38,259 nt of DNA from Candidatus Gastranaerophilales bacterium (GCA_944324865.1 CALUXW010000016.1:1-38259); one strand, 5' to 3'; numbered from the stretch's first letter, positions 25,591 through 34,415 are shown. Translations and numbers: made by a program. Notes: generated from the letters alone by a model not told the origin.

Positions 25591-26439
25591 ATGAAATATT
25601 CGTTTTGGAATATAGTTGGTCGTTCTTTTGATTTTTTTGTCAAAAATTTTAATTCGTTATTTAAATCAATGCTTTTGCCTGTTTTATTACAGGTTTTTGG
25701 CATAATTTTATCTTTATTTCCTGCTATATATTTGACATATGTATTAAAATTAAAAAGTGATGATATTATTGCTTATTTGTTCCCTATAACTGTGTGTACA
25801 ATTGCAGGTCTATTGATGTATTGTAGTGGTGTCTGGAAATATATTTTATTAAATTGTTATTATGTTTTGGCTGTGAATGATTATGATGAGAACAAGGGTA
25901 TGTATATGGAAATATACAGAAAAAGTATTTTAAAAAATGAGAAAAAATTTATACAAGTTCTTCTTTGGCCAGCATTTTATATGTTTCTAATTTTTATTGT
26001 TTCAGCTATTATAATTGCATATTGTTTTGCACTTAAAAGTCCTGCAAGTATTTTATTTGCGATTTTGTTGTTTACAATTTCGATAGTTTCTCTTTTGGTT
26101 TTTTATGTAAAAATTTCATTTCTAATTCAAATATTTGTTTTTGAATTAGATTTAAAACCAATTGATGTTATGAAAAAATCTTTTGAAATGATAAAAACAA
26201 GTATATTTTTTAAATTGGTAGGGTTGCTTTTAATATTGTGTGTTATTTCAATTATTTTGCAGATTGTTTTTTCTTTATTTGCATCTTTATTTTTTGGAAT
26301 TTTTGTAAAAGGTCTTGTTTTGGAAGGAATTTCAAATTTTATTTCTAATTTTGCATTGTTGTTTTTGCTACCTTTAAATGTTTCTTTTGTTACATTATTA
26401 TATAAAGATGTATCTTCAAATAAAAGAATAACCGCTTAA
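25591..26439 (+). CDS. Polytopic membrane protein of unknown function
   Basis: I cannot name a family with confidence. The 282-residue protein has about six hydrophobic segments (near 26-51, 58-78, 121-147, 151-186, 207-235 and 247-272). There is a polar loop around 93-120 with clustered Lys, Asp and Glu. The opening YSFWNIVGRSFDFFVKNFNSLFK and the late FELDLKPIDVMKKSFEM segment recall the glycerophosphodiester phosphodiesterase membrane-domain/DUF975-type scaffolds, but this is weak. AGGAG precedes the ATG. Its last codons form one arm of a terminator shared with the convergent gene 10 nt away. Confidence 0.75.
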   Translation: MKYSFWNIVGRSFDFFVKNFNSLFKSMLLPVLLQVFGIILSLFPAIYLTYVLKLKSDDIIAYLFPITVCTIAGLLMYCSGVWKYILLNCYYVLAVNDYDENKGMYMEIYRKSILKNEKKFIQVLLWPAFYMFLIFIVSAIIIAYCFALKSPASILFAILLFTISIVSLLVFYVKISFLIQIFVFELDLKPIDVMKKSFEMIKTSIFFKLVGLLLILCVISIILQIVFSLFASLFFGIFVKGLVLEGISNFISNFALLFLLPLNVSFVTLLYKDVSSNKRITA

Positions 26440-26459
26440 TTTATTGCGGTTATTCTTTT
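26422..26459. terminator. Bidirectional terminator built from two convergent gene ends
   Basis: AAAAGAATAACCGC (26422-26435) and GCGGTTATTCTTTT (26446-26459) form a perfect 14-bp stem with a 10-nt loop and T-runs on both strands. The left arm encodes the end of the membrane protein and the right arm encodes the end of the minus-strand gene. One structure therefore ends both transcripts. Confidence 0.85.
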
Positions 26460-26782
26460 TGTGAATTATCTTCAGACAGTGTTAACTCTTTTTTGTTTTT
26501 CTTTTTTTGATTATTTTTTTGCTTTATTTTCTTTTTGCCAATTCTCGCAGCATTTAAAGTTGCAAGGGAATCGAGCGAGGCACGAAGAACTGCGGAACGG
26601 TCTACATAGGGTTCTTGTCTAAAGTTTTCAGTGTCTTCAGGATTTTGCTCTTGTGCAAAATATTCTCCGCCTTGCCCATTTTTTTCATCAGAAGTTTTAG
26701 CTGCAGTACCGGAAATATCACCGGATTTAAAATTAAAGCTGCCGCCTATTCCATAAAAACCGGATGAACGATTATCAACCAT
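26450..26782 (-). CDS. Small charged protein of unknown function
   Basis: I do not recognise a family. The 110-residue product is hydrophilic and probably largely disordered. It has a Gly/Ser-rich start (SSGFYGIGGSFNFKSGDISG), a Glu/Gln-rich middle, a short helix-like stretch AVLRASLDSLATLNAARIGKK, and a strongly basic tail of Lys, Gln and Asn. The tail could bind nucleic acid or membrane lipid. AAGGA lies 11 nt before the ATG, an acceptable site. It is convergent with the membrane protein gene and shares its terminator. Coding status is supported by start signals and the terminator rather than by similarity. Confidence 0.62.
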   Translation of the reverse strand: MVDNRSSGFYGIGGSFNFKSGDISGTAAKTSDEKNGQGGEYFAQEQNPEDTENFRQEPYVDRSAVLRASLDSLATLNAARIGKKKIKQKNNQKKKNKKELTLSEDNSQKE

Positions 26783-26920
26783 AGTTTATATTTTCCTTAC
26801 ACCTCGTTTTTGCAATTATACCATTTTTAAAAATATGGTACAAATGATATGCTATTAATCATACAAAACATGTAGATATTTTTTTTTGCGCAATTATATT
26901 TTTTATTTTGTTTTTATGTG

Positions 26921-26926
26921 TATAAT
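26921..26926 (+). promoter_or_regulatory. -10 box for the decarboxylase gene (predicted leaderless)
   Basis: TATAAT matches the consensus exactly. Standard spacing starts transcription near 26933, about 4 nt before the ATG at 26937. No Shine-Dalgarno is present and the -35 region is only T-rich. Confidence 0.5.
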
Positions 26927-26936
26927 AATTATGAAA

Positions 26937-28394
26937 ATGAAAAATTTGAAGCAAAATAATTTAATAAGTTTTAAAAATGACATGCCTTTTGTACAAGGTA
27001 GCACTTTTGCACCTTTGGTTGAAGCCATGAGTAATTACAAAGAATCTCCTTGTACAGGGTTTCATATACCAGGACACAACAGGGGACAGGGAGTATTGGG
27101 AAGTTTTGCTACTCTTATTGGGTTGGATGCTCTAAATATTGATACTACTGATGAGTTTGATAATTTGGGTACATTATTTCCATCCACTGGGGCGATTGAT
27201 GAAGCCCAAAAACTTGCAGCTGCTGCTTTCGGTGCAAAAAGAACTTTCTTTTTGACTGGTGGTTCTACAATTGCAAATCTTGCGCTTGCCTTTGCCTTAA
27301 CAGGCCCAAATGACAAAATAGCTATTGGTAGAAATTGTCATCGTTCAGTCCTTTCTGGTATGATAATATCTGGTGCAAATCCTCAATGGATAATGCCAAA
27401 AAAGCTTAATGACTGGGCGATATATGGTGCTTTAGATCCTTTTGAATTAAGGAAAAAACTGGAAAATAACCCTGATATTTCTCTTGTTTGGATTACAAAT
27501 CCTACTTATGAAGGTGTTGTATCTGATGTTGAAGCTATTTCGGGGGTATGTCATGAGTTTAATGTCCCCTTAATTGTTGACGAGGCACATGGTTGTCTAT
27601 GGAATTTTTCTGATGTTTTGCCAAAGTCTGCACTTGAATGCGGAGCTGATGCTGTTGTGCACTCATTGCATAAAACAGGCGGTTCAATGACACAAAGTTC
27701 TATGTTGCATATTTCTAAAAATTCTAGTTTTGATTTAAAGAAAGTTGAACATGCACTTAAACTTTTGCATACTACAAGCCCTTCGTTACTTCTTTTGACG
27801 AGTCTTGATGCAGCTAGAGCTTATTTGTCATCATCCGAGGGAAAAAGTTCAATTAATAATGCAATTAATAATGCTTTGTACTTTAGAGAAAGGGCTTCAA
27901 AGATTCAAGGTGTTAGAGTATTAAATTCAATTAACGGATGCGCTTTTGATGTTACTAAAATATTTTTAAAAGTCGATGGTTTAAGTGGCAAAAGATTAGA
28001 AAGTATTTTAGAGCTAGATTTTTCAATTGAAATCGAAAGTGCTTCTGATGAAGGTATTTTAGTTTTATCAAATATTGGTAATACACAAGATGAGTTTAAT
28101 ATTTTACTTAACGCTTTGGAAAAAATTACACAGTCTAATTATCCTGATCTAGCTTATCTTGAAGGTATAAAATTTATGCCGTTGACAGCTCCAAAGGTTG
28201 TTATGAGTCCCCGTGAGGCATATTTTTCATTAAAGGAAAGAATTAAAAAAGAAGATGCAGTGGGCAGGATTTGTGCAGAGGTTATTGCTCTTTGCCCGCC
28301 CGGCATTTCGGTTCTTTTACCAGGTGAATTAATTACTAATGAACATATGCCGTATTTAAGTGATTTTAGTGAAATTGAAGTTTTATTAAAATAA
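26937..28394 (+). CDS. Orn/Lys/Arg decarboxylase family PLP enzyme
   Basis: A 485-residue fold-type I PLP enzyme. It has the family opening FHIPGHNRGQG, then the cofactor-binding NCHRS region, DEAHG with the PLP-ring Asp, and HSLHKT with the PLP-lysine. The length matches the Bacillus SpeA-like and cyanobacterial short decarboxylases, which are without the long N-terminal wing domain. It probably decarboxylates arginine or lysine to agmatine or cadaverine for polyamine synthesis; the substrate cannot be set from motifs. Two ATGs (26931 and 26937) are possible. The second is chosen because a perfect TATAAT at 26921-26926 would start RNA just before it. It has no operon partners. Confidence 0.88.
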   Translation: MKNLKQNNLISFKNDMPFVQGSTFAPLVEAMSNYKESPCTGFHIPGHNRGQGVLGSFATLIGLDALNIDTTDEFDNLGTLFPSTGAIDEAQKLAAAAFGAKRTFFLTGGSTIANLALAFALTGPNDKIAIGRNCHRSVLSGMIISGANPQWIMPKKLNDWAIYGALDPFELRKKLENNPDISLVWITNPTYEGVVSDVEAISGVCHEFNVPLIVDEAHGCLWNFSDVLPKSALECGADAVVHSLHKTGGSMTQSSMLHISKNSSFDLKKVEHALKLLHTTSPSLLLLTSLDAARAYLSSSEGKSSINNAINNALYFRERASKIQGVRVLNSINGCAFDVTKIFLKVDGLSGKRLESILELDFSIEIESASDEGILVLSNIGNTQDEFNILLNALEKITQSNYPDLAYLEGIKFMPLTAPKVVMSPREAYFSLKERIKKEDAVGRICAEVIALCPPGISVLLPGELITNEHMPYLSDFSEIEVLLK

Positions 28395-28396
28395 AA

Positions 28397-28418
28397 AGCC
28401 CGAATTAAAATTCGGGCT
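28397..28418 (-). terminator. Terminator of the flagellar hook operon
   Basis: AGCCCGAAT (28397-28405) pairs perfectly with ATTCGGGCT (28410-28418) over a 4-nt loop. On the minus strand the hairpin is followed by TTTTTATTTT. The plus strand lacks a T-run after it, so it mainly serves flgE, although it may also slow decarboxylase transcription. Confidence 0.8.
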
Positions 28419-28449
28419 AAAAATTTAAAAAGTTGGAATGTGAAATTTA

Positions 28450-29805
28450 TTAACCTCTACCCAAGTAGACAAGTGTTTGCAAAATGCTATTTGCAGTATC
28501 AAATACTCTTGAGTTTGCCTCAATACCTCTTTGTGCCATTATCATATTTGAAAATTGACGAGATAAGTCTACGTTTGATGCTTCAAGACCGCCTGTAACA
28601 ACAGCGCCAACACCATTATCATTTCCGCAAGTGTATATAACATCTCCAGTATCAGGTCCTGTGCTATACAAATTGTTTCCTTCGCCTACCAGACCTTCAT
28701 AATTTCTAACAGTTGCGCATTGTATTTGAAGGTTTTCTGGTACAAGTACTCCTGCATTTGCAGTTACATCGTTGGGGCCAAGGATTTGTACACCTGATGC
28801 TGTAGTATATTTAAATAATCTTGAACCATCCTCAGGATCTTCCCATACCGTGATAGAATCACCATTGTCATAAGTTGCTGTAATAATACCATTATTACCT
28901 ACTGACATACTTTTGAATATCATTGCATCTTTGCTACCATCTCCAGGATTTATATCTACTTTATAATCAATAGTTTTTGATGTGTATTCCCCTGTCCCGT
29001 CTGCTTGCAAAGCAATATCAGTTTGATCAACAAAGTTTGATGTTCCGGATGTAAATCGTATTTTTTCAACATTACCTGAAGTTTTAAATTGTATTGCACC
29101 GTCTACAAGTTCACAACTTACATTTTGTCCTGCAAGACTTGCATTAATCTCATTTATCATTTTATCAACCGTACCTGTACCTGTAATAGTTACAGTTATT
29201 GGGTTTTGTTCGACACCGCCCACTGTTGGTGTTATTGTAAATGTTCCCGCAGTAATGACACCATCTGTTCCGTTAAGTTCAGATACGTTTTTATTGGCAA
29301 GTATACCTTGCGGTTGGGCATAGGCTCCGGCTCTTATGGTTTGTGGGATATAAATCGGGACTTCCGTGGCACTCATCGAATAGTCGGAATTTGTACCCAG
29401 GACTTTGTAACCCATAGATGTTACAAGATTTCCGTTTGCATCAAGGTCAAAACTACCGTCACGAGTTAAGAATATACTTCCTTCGGCATCCATTACCGTG
29501 AAAAATCCGTTACCTTGAATCGCCATATCTCTATCTCTGCCTGTTGTGTTTATGTTATTAGCAGCCCAATTTCTTGAAATACCAGCTACTGTTGTGCCGA
29601 CTCCAATTTGAAATGGATTTGTACCGCCAAGATTACCTGTTGGTGCTGTACCTGTTGTTCTTGTTTGATACCATACATCTTTAAAAGTCATTTGTGATTC
29701 TTTGAATGCTGTAGTATTTAAGTTAGCAATGTTGTCTGCTACTACGTTAATATGCAATTGATTGGCGTTAATACCTGACATTGCTGTATTCATTGCTTGT
29801 GACAT
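28450..29805 (-). CDS. flgE: Flagellar hook protein FlgE
   Basis: A 451-residue axial protein. The N-terminal rod/hook segment has MNTAMSGINANQLHINVVADNIANLNTTAFK. The central hook domains are rich in Gly, Thr and Asn, with AIQGNGFFTV and TRDGSF. The C-terminal helix is SNVDLSRQFSNMIMAQRGIEANSRVFDTANSILQTL. The order with flgD and fliK and the large central insert favour FlgE over the shorter FlgF/FlgG rod proteins. It is exported by the flagellar type III system and polymerises into the hook. A GGGAGGAG site lies upstream. It is the last gene of the cluster and is followed by a terminator. Confidence 0.9.
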   Translation of the reverse strand: MSQAMNTAMSGINANQLHINVVADNIANLNTTAFKESQMTFKDVWYQTRTTGTAPTGNLGGTNPFQIGVGTTVAGISRNWAANNINTTGRDRDMAIQGNGFFTVMDAEGSIFLTRDGSFDLDANGNLVTSMGYKVLGTNSDYSMSATEVPIYIPQTIRAGAYAQPQGILANKNVSELNGTDGVITAGTFTITPTVGGVEQNPITVTITGTGTVDKMINEINASLAGQNVSCELVDGAIQFKTSGNVEKIRFTSGTSNFVDQTDIALQADGTGEYTSKTIDYKVDINPGDGSKDAMIFKSMSVGNNGIITATYDNGDSITVWEDPEDGSRLFKYTTASGVQILGPNDVTANAGVLVPENLQIQCATVRNYEGLVGEGNNLYSTGPDTGDVIYTCGNDNGVGAVVTGGLEASNVDLSRQFSNMIMAQRGIEANSRVFDTANSILQTLVYLGRG

Positions 29806-29828
29806 TTATTTTTTTTCTCCTCCCTTGA

Positions 29829-30446
29829 TTAATTTTTGTCTGTTAATTCACTAAATAAATTGCCAAGATATGTAAATGCTGCTGCTGTCTTAGACACTGT
29901 AGCTGCACTACTGAAAACATTTTTTGCATTTTCGATTATCGTGTTATTGTTTTGAGCAGTTGTTTCGTTTTCTGTATTGTTATCAGTGTCAACAGTAGGA
30001 GTCTGTGTGGTTACGCTTGGTTGTTTTGCACTTAAAATAAGTCCTGCGGGATATTCTTTGCCGTTAACTTTAACTGCGCATCCGTTTTGATAAAATACTG
30101 CTTCTTCAACAACACCTGTTATTGTGTTATCTGCATCATCAGGATCTACAAGTGTAACTTCTTTGCCTATTAAATCCATTCCTTGTGTTAATCCGCTATT
30201 TGCTTCAATTGTTTCGTTTAGTTGTGTTAATTGTTCAATTTGTGTAAATTGAGCCTGTTGTGCCAGAAACTCCTGATTGCTCATTGGATTCAGGGGATCT
30301 TGATATTTAAGCTGTTCAAGCATAAGTTTTAAAAACATATCTTGATCTAGTTCGTTGCTTGTTCCTTCTGTTTTTGATTTTAATGCTTCTTGTTGAGCAG
30401 TCCAATTTTGCATATTATTTATTTCATTAATTATATTTGAGGACAT
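29829..30446 (-). CDS. flgD: Flagellar hook assembly (capping) protein FlgD
   Basis: A 205-residue FlgD with the conserved N-terminal block DMFLKLMLEQLKYQDPLNPM, then NQEFLAQQAQFTQIEQL. It continues with an MDLIGKEVTL segment. The C-terminal part is a low-complexity Thr/Asn/Gln stretch and a short Ala-rich end. FlgD caps the growing hook. The second half lacks an obvious full Fn3/tudor pair of the larger FlgD proteins. It lies between fliK (14-nt gap) and flgE (23-nt gap). Confidence 0.9.
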   Translation of the reverse strand: MSSNIINEINNMQNWTAQQEALKSKTEGTSNELDQDMFLKLMLEQLKYQDPLNPMSNQEFLAQQAQFTQIEQLTQLNETIEANSGLTQGMDLIGKEVTLVDPDDADNTITGVVEEAVFYQNGCAVKVNGKEYPAGLILSAKQPSVTTQTPTVDTDNNTENETTAQNNNTIIENAKNVFSSAATVSKTAAAFTYLGNLFSELTDKN

Positions 30447-30460
30447 ATTATCTCCTTGAA

Positions 30461-32185
30461 TTATAAATTGTAACTAATTTTGCCCCTTAAAGTATTAATA
30501 CTTGTAGTAGCATTTTGTATGTTGTGATCAAAGTCTATATTTTCTATAACATTTGATGTGTTAAATTTAAATGTTTCCCTTTTGTTTTGCTGGTGTTGGT
30601 TTTGATTGTTTTCTTTGTTGTTTTGACTTTGCTCTTGACCTTGACCTTCTTGCGAATTTTGTCTTTCGTTGTAACCGTTATTTAATCCAGCTTGCGAATT
30701 TTGTTCTACAGTTTTTACTTGTACGTTCTGAACGTTAAGTCCATGCTGTGCAAGTTGTTGTTTTAGTATATCTATATTTTTATCAAGCAGCTCTTTAACT
30801 TGTGAGTTTTGAGCAATTATATTCGTCGAAATTCCATTTGCATTTGATAGCAATTCAATAGTGACTCTGCCGAGTTCATTTGGTCTAAGAGTCATTGTAA
30901 TTTTGGTTGTTGCCCCATCTTTTAATTGTTCAAATTTCGAACCAATTTGATTTAGAATATCATTGACGTTTAATTCTTTTGCTATACCTTCAAGTTGTAC
31001 TGTTTTGTTGACTGAGCTTATATTTTTAATTGATTTGTCAAATGTTAAGGTTATAGGAGTGTTGTTATCAGTGTCTGAATTTTGTATTTGTAATTTTATA
31101 ACTTCATCTTGTGCAGTTGTAAAATTCTGGTTTTGCGAATTTGTATTTGTTTTTGATTCTGACACTTCTTCTACTTTTACATCCATTTCGTCCAACATTT
31201 CTTGTTTTATGTCGATGTCATCATCGTGAACATTTTGTATTTCTTTGGTGTCTTTTGTTGTGGCCACAGTGGTTTCGGAATTTTTAGTTTTTTGTATGTT
31301 TTTTTCTTTGTGTATTTCTTTTTTATTTGTTTCTTTAGTATTTTGTGAATCTTCTTTGGTTATATTAATTTCAATCCCTTTTTGAGGATTTGCATTTTCT
31401 TCTTCTAATTTTATTTGAGAATCTAGCTTAAAAGAATTCGCACTAATGTCTTGAGCAAGTTGTTTTAAATCTTTTTGCAATTCTGCTGTTTTTAAATCTT
31501 CCGGGTTTTGTGTAAGCAGTCTGTCGAGCACTTCATTAAGCATTTGTTTTGTGTCTTCACTTACAACAAGTTCATTATTTTTTATTTTATTTTGAATTTC
31601 TTCCAGAGCTCCTTTTAATGCCTCAACATCTTGTGAGTTTAATTGTCCGTCAAGAGTTGTTTCTATAAGGTTATTTATTTTATTAACTGTATCTTGAATT
31701 ACTGTATTGACATCAAGAACTTGAGTATTATTTCCCTGTGCCGTGTCTTGTGTTTCCTTGATTATAGGCTCTGATTTAACTTCATCAAGTGTCTTATCTT
31801 GAGTGTTTTGTGTTTGTTCTGTTTGATTTTCTTTTATGTTTTGAGTATCACTTGTTTCTTGGTTTTTTTGATTAATATCTTTATTGGAGTTTTTTGGTTT
31901 TGTATTTTTGTCTTCATTTAAATCATTATTTATTCTATTTGTATTATTGTTTTCTATTGTGTCAGTTGTTTTTGACTTTTCATTGTTTTTATCGTATTTA
32001 TTGGTTTGCTTGTTGTTGTCTTGAGTTGTATCGTATCTTACTTTATTTTGTTTGTCGTTCAATATGTTGAAAAAATCTTTGCCCTTTTGAGCAATATTTT
32101 TTGAGTCATAATTTTGACCTGACATCAAAAAATCGTCTGTCGATATTGTATTTTGTGTGTTTATAAGTGTTGCTAAATTTTGCAT
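30461..32185 (-). CDS. fliK: Flagellar hook-length control protein FliK
   Basis: A 574-residue, highly Asn/Gln/Thr/Lys/Glu-rich protein with a structured C-terminal domain (about 425-520). The C-terminal block TMTLRPNELGRVTIELL followed by LKQQLAQHGLNVQNVQV is the Flg_hook domain signature. The long disordered N-terminal region fits the molecular ruler model, in which FliK measures the hook and switches export specificity by touching FlhB. It starts directly after the fliJ stop (TAA then ATG, no gap). Extremely biased composition should not be read as foreign origin, as it is common in FliK. Confidence 0.9.
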   Translation of the reverse strand: MQNLATLINTQNTISTDDFLMSGQNYDSKNIAQKGKDFFNILNDKQNKVRYDTTQDNNKQTNKYDKNNEKSKTTDTIENNNTNRINNDLNEDKNTKPKNSNKDINQKNQETSDTQNIKENQTEQTQNTQDKTLDEVKSEPIIKETQDTAQGNNTQVLDVNTVIQDTVNKINNLIETTLDGQLNSQDVEALKGALEEIQNKIKNNELVVSEDTKQMLNEVLDRLLTQNPEDLKTAELQKDLKQLAQDISANSFKLDSQIKLEEENANPQKGIEINITKEDSQNTKETNKKEIHKEKNIQKTKNSETTVATTKDTKEIQNVHDDDIDIKQEMLDEMDVKVEEVSESKTNTNSQNQNFTTAQDEVIKLQIQNSDTDNNTPITLTFDKSIKNISSVNKTVQLEGIAKELNVNDILNQIGSKFEQLKDGATTKITMTLRPNELGRVTIELLSNANGISTNIIAQNSQVKELLDKNIDILKQQLAQHGLNVQNVQVKTVEQNSQAGLNNGYNERQNSQEGQGQEQSQNNKENNQNQHQQNKRETFKFNTSNVIENIDFDHNIQNATTSINTLRGKISYNL

Positions 32186-32632
32186 TTAAACTACTTTCTT
32201 TTGTCTTGAGCTTGTAATGTCGTCAATTTCTTTTATCTGATTTTGTTCGTATTCAAAGAGAAAATTTTTATACTGTTTTTCTTTTAACTTCTCAAGTATT
32301 TTCACTTCTTTATATGCTTTATTTACTTGTATTTGTTGTTCTTCAAGTTCTGTTTGAGTTTTTTTAATTATTTCAAATTGAGTCTTTATATCTTGTTCAA
32401 GCATATTTATATAATTTTTGTATGATACTACATTTTGAATATCAAGAATTGAGTTTTCGATTGCGCAATTAAGTTCTTTTGAATAACTGTCTTTTTTTTC
32501 ATTTAATTCAAGAAAAACATCTTTTTGCAATTCCAGAGTTGAAATTATGTTTGCAAGTTTTAATCTTTCATCCTCCAGTTTTTTCTCTTTAATATTCAAG
32601 ATGCTTTGCAGCCTGAAACTAAACCTCCTCAA
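32186..32632 (-). CDS. fliJ: Flagellar export chaperone/ATPase stalk protein FliJ
   Basis: A 148-residue, almost wholly coiled-coil protein beginning RRFSFRLQSILNIKEKKLEDE, the typical FliJ opening. FliJ sits in the centre of the FliI ATPase ring and helps escort export substrates. The start is TTG at 32632, with AGAGGA about 10 nt upstream. No ATG fits the family's N-terminus. fliI, its usual neighbour, is not present here; mlaE lies upstream across 117 bp. It is the first flagellar gene of the local cluster. Confidence 0.85.
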   Translation of the reverse strand: MRRFSFRLQSILNIKEKKLEDERLKLANIISTLELQKDVFLELNEKKDSYSKELNCAIENSILDIQNVVSYKNYINMLEQDIKTQFEIIKKTQTELEEQQIQVNKAYKEVKILEKLKEKQYKNFLFEYEQNQIKEIDDITSSRQKKVV

Positions 32633-32749
32633 AATAAAATTTCCTCTTTTACACCAAGTTTGATATTAAAAGAATACTCCATTGGGGAAATTGGTTCATC
32701 GTCTAAAATGTTGAAAAGATTTAATAAAACCGAAAAAAAATACACCAAA
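32633..32749 (-). other. 117-bp gap between mlaE and fliJ, probable fliJ leader/promoter region
   Basis: No hairpin terminator or consensus sigma-28 or sigma-54 promoter is recognisable. An alternative minus-strand reading frame stays open through the gap and ends at the fliJ start, but it has no recognisable start signal. The gap probably contains the switch from the ilvE-mlaE transcript to the flagellar transcript. Confidence 0.3.
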
Positions 32750-33502
32750 TTAATGATTGCCGATGTAGAAAAGAAATGCAACCAACAAATCAGCACAAAG
32801 CAGGTAAATTGTGCACAATATTGCTGATTTTGTAGTTGACTCTCCAACATTTTTTGCACCTCCAGTTGTATTGTAGCCAACTGTTGCGCAAACTGTTGAA
32901 ATTATTGCTCCAAATAAAAACCCTTTTAATACGCTGACATATATGTCTTTTGTATTTAGCATTAACCATACGGAATTAAAATAGCGATTTGGGTGTAAAC
33001 CCACAGAAAAATATGAAACTATCATTCCACCCAAAATACCTATAAATTCGGCCAAAATCACTACAAACATAACACTGAATGCGCCTGCTATAATTCTTGG
33101 GGCAAAATAATATCCTATTGGATTAACTTGCAAAACCTTCATAGCATCTACCTGTGATGTTACTTTCATATTTGCAATTTGTGCTGTTATGGCTGTTCCG
33201 GCTCGTGCACCAATTGCTAATGCTGCAAATCCCGGTGCTATCTCTCTTATAAGTGCTATAGCCAAAAAACCTCCAATATAAGTGTCTGCACCTGACATTA
33301 AAAACTGATTTGAAACCTGCAGTGCTATAACCGATGCTGCTATAAATACTATCATTAAAGAAATTCCCAAGGAATCAAAACCAATTTTTGCAGCTTGAGA
33401 TATTACACTTTTGAGGGTAATATTGCCCTCAAAAGTGTATTTCAGAGCACTTATAAAATTTTGGACACACTGCCCTAAAAAAATTATACCAAAGTTATTC
33501 AT
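32750..33502 (-). CDS. mlaE: MlaE-family ABC transporter permease (Ycf63-like)
   Basis: A 250-residue inner membrane permease of lipid transport systems related to Mla and plant TGD1. Diagnostic segments are ALIREIAPGFAALAIGARAGTAITAQIANMKVT, then DAMKVLQVNPIGYYFAPRIIA and the late GYNTTGGAKNVGESTTKS motif. It has about five hydrophobic helices. It would work with an MlaF-type ATPase and MlaD-type MCE protein, neither of which is in this window, to move phospholipids between membranes. Plastid Ycf63 belongs to this family, which suits a cyanobacterial relative. It starts 8 nt inside ilvE. Confidence 0.92.
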   Translation of the reverse strand: MNNFGIIFLGQCVQNFISALKYTFEGNITLKSVISQAAKIGFDSLGISLMIVFIAASVIALQVSNQFLMSGADTYIGGFLAIALIREIAPGFAALAIGARAGTAITAQIANMKVTSQVDAMKVLQVNPIGYYFAPRIIAGAFSVMFVVILAEFIGILGGMIVSYFSVGLHPNRYFNSVWLMLNTKDIYVSVLKGFLFGAIISTVCATVGYNTTGGAKNVGESTTKSAILCTIYLLCADLLVAFLFYIGNH

Positions 33503-34415
33503 AAATAGGAGTGCACCATTTTTTATACTTGTCTACTTTACCACGTACTATATCATAATATAAATTTGCAATGGCTGCGGTTTTCTCGCCTGTTTGACCA
33601 TTGCCTATTGTACGGTTGTCTATAGAACCTATTGGTGCAATTTGAGCACCGGTTCCACAGAAGAATGCTTCATCTGCTGTATAGAGTTCTGTTCTGTCGA
33701 TTTCTCTTTCGCAAACTCTTAAACCAAGATCTTTTTGCGCAATTTCAATTATTGTATTTCTTGTAACACCGACTAAAATATTACTTGTAGTCTGTGTTGT
33801 AACTAGTGTGTCACCTTCGACAATAAAAAAGTTCATAGCTGAACCTTCTGCAACATGTCCTGAAGCAGAAAGAGAAATGCACTCATCAAATCCTGCAAGT
33901 TTTGCATCTGTTATCATAAGTGCTGTGTTTGCATATGCACCTGATACTTTTGCACGTGGGGGAATGGTATTGTCTTCGAGTCTGTTCCAATTTGAAATGC
34001 AAACTTTTAACATTTTTTCTTCACCAAAGTAATTACCAAGTTTTATTGTAAAAATTAAAACTGAATCAGTGTTGTCGATAAGTGTAGGGCCTATCTTTTG
34101 CGCACTTTTGTACACTTCCGGGCGTATATAGCAATCTTGATGATAGTTGTTTTTTTTCAGTAAGTCTTTTGTAATTTGCATATATTCTTCTATAGTGTGT
34201 ATTGGGCTCATATGCATAATTTTGCAACTGTTTAAAAGCCTTTCGTAGTGTTCTTTCATACGAAAAGCATAAACCTGGTCTTCTTGTTCATTATAGTAAC
34301 CTCTAATACCTTCAAAAACTGATGTGCCATATAAAAAAGCGTGTGTTCTTACAGGAATCATTGCTTCATTTGATGGTACATATTTGCCGTCCATATAATA
34401 ATACTCTTGGCTCAT
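33495..34415 (-). CDS. ilvE: Branched-chain amino acid aminotransferase
   Basis: A 306-residue fold-type IV PLP enzyme of the bacterial IlvE type. It opens YMDGKYVPSNEAMIPVRTHAFLYGTSVFEGIRGY. The PLP-lysine is Lys156 in RAKVSGAYANT, with EGSAMNFFIV and the FFCGTGAQI phosphate-binding region after it. It interconverts Leu, Ile and Val with their keto acids. GGAGGA five nt before the ATG at 34415 fixes the start; an earlier in-frame TTG overlaps that site. It heads a transcript with mlaE (8-nt overlap), a pairing without an obvious metabolic reason. Confidence 0.93.
   Translation of the reverse strand: MSQEYYYMDGKYVPSNEAMIPVRTHAFLYGTSVFEGIRGYYNEQEDQVYAFRMKEHYERLLNSCKIMHMSPIHTIEEYMQITKDLLKKNNYHQDCYIRPEVYKSAQKIGPTLIDNTDSVLIFTIKLGNYFGEEKMLKVCISNWNRLEDNTIPPRAKVSGAYANTALMITDAKLAGFDECISLSASGHVAEGSAMNFFIVEGDTLVTTQTTSNILVGVTRNTIIEIAQKDLGLRVCEREIDRTELYTADEAFFCGTGAQIAPIGSIDNRTIGNGQTGEKTAAIANLYYDIVRGKVDKYKKWCTPIYE

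Noticed and set aside
29089..29469. Plus-strand 126-residue Cys/Tyr-rich open frame opposite flgE
   Set aside because: The composition is that of an antisense shadow of a Thr/Asn/Gly-rich gene; there is no ribosome site.
30461..32185. Low-complexity Gln/Asn/Lys/Thr-rich region as a possible foreign or repeat-derived gene
   Set aside because: The conserved Flg_hook C-terminal domain and position between fliJ and flgD identify it as FliK, where such composition is normal.
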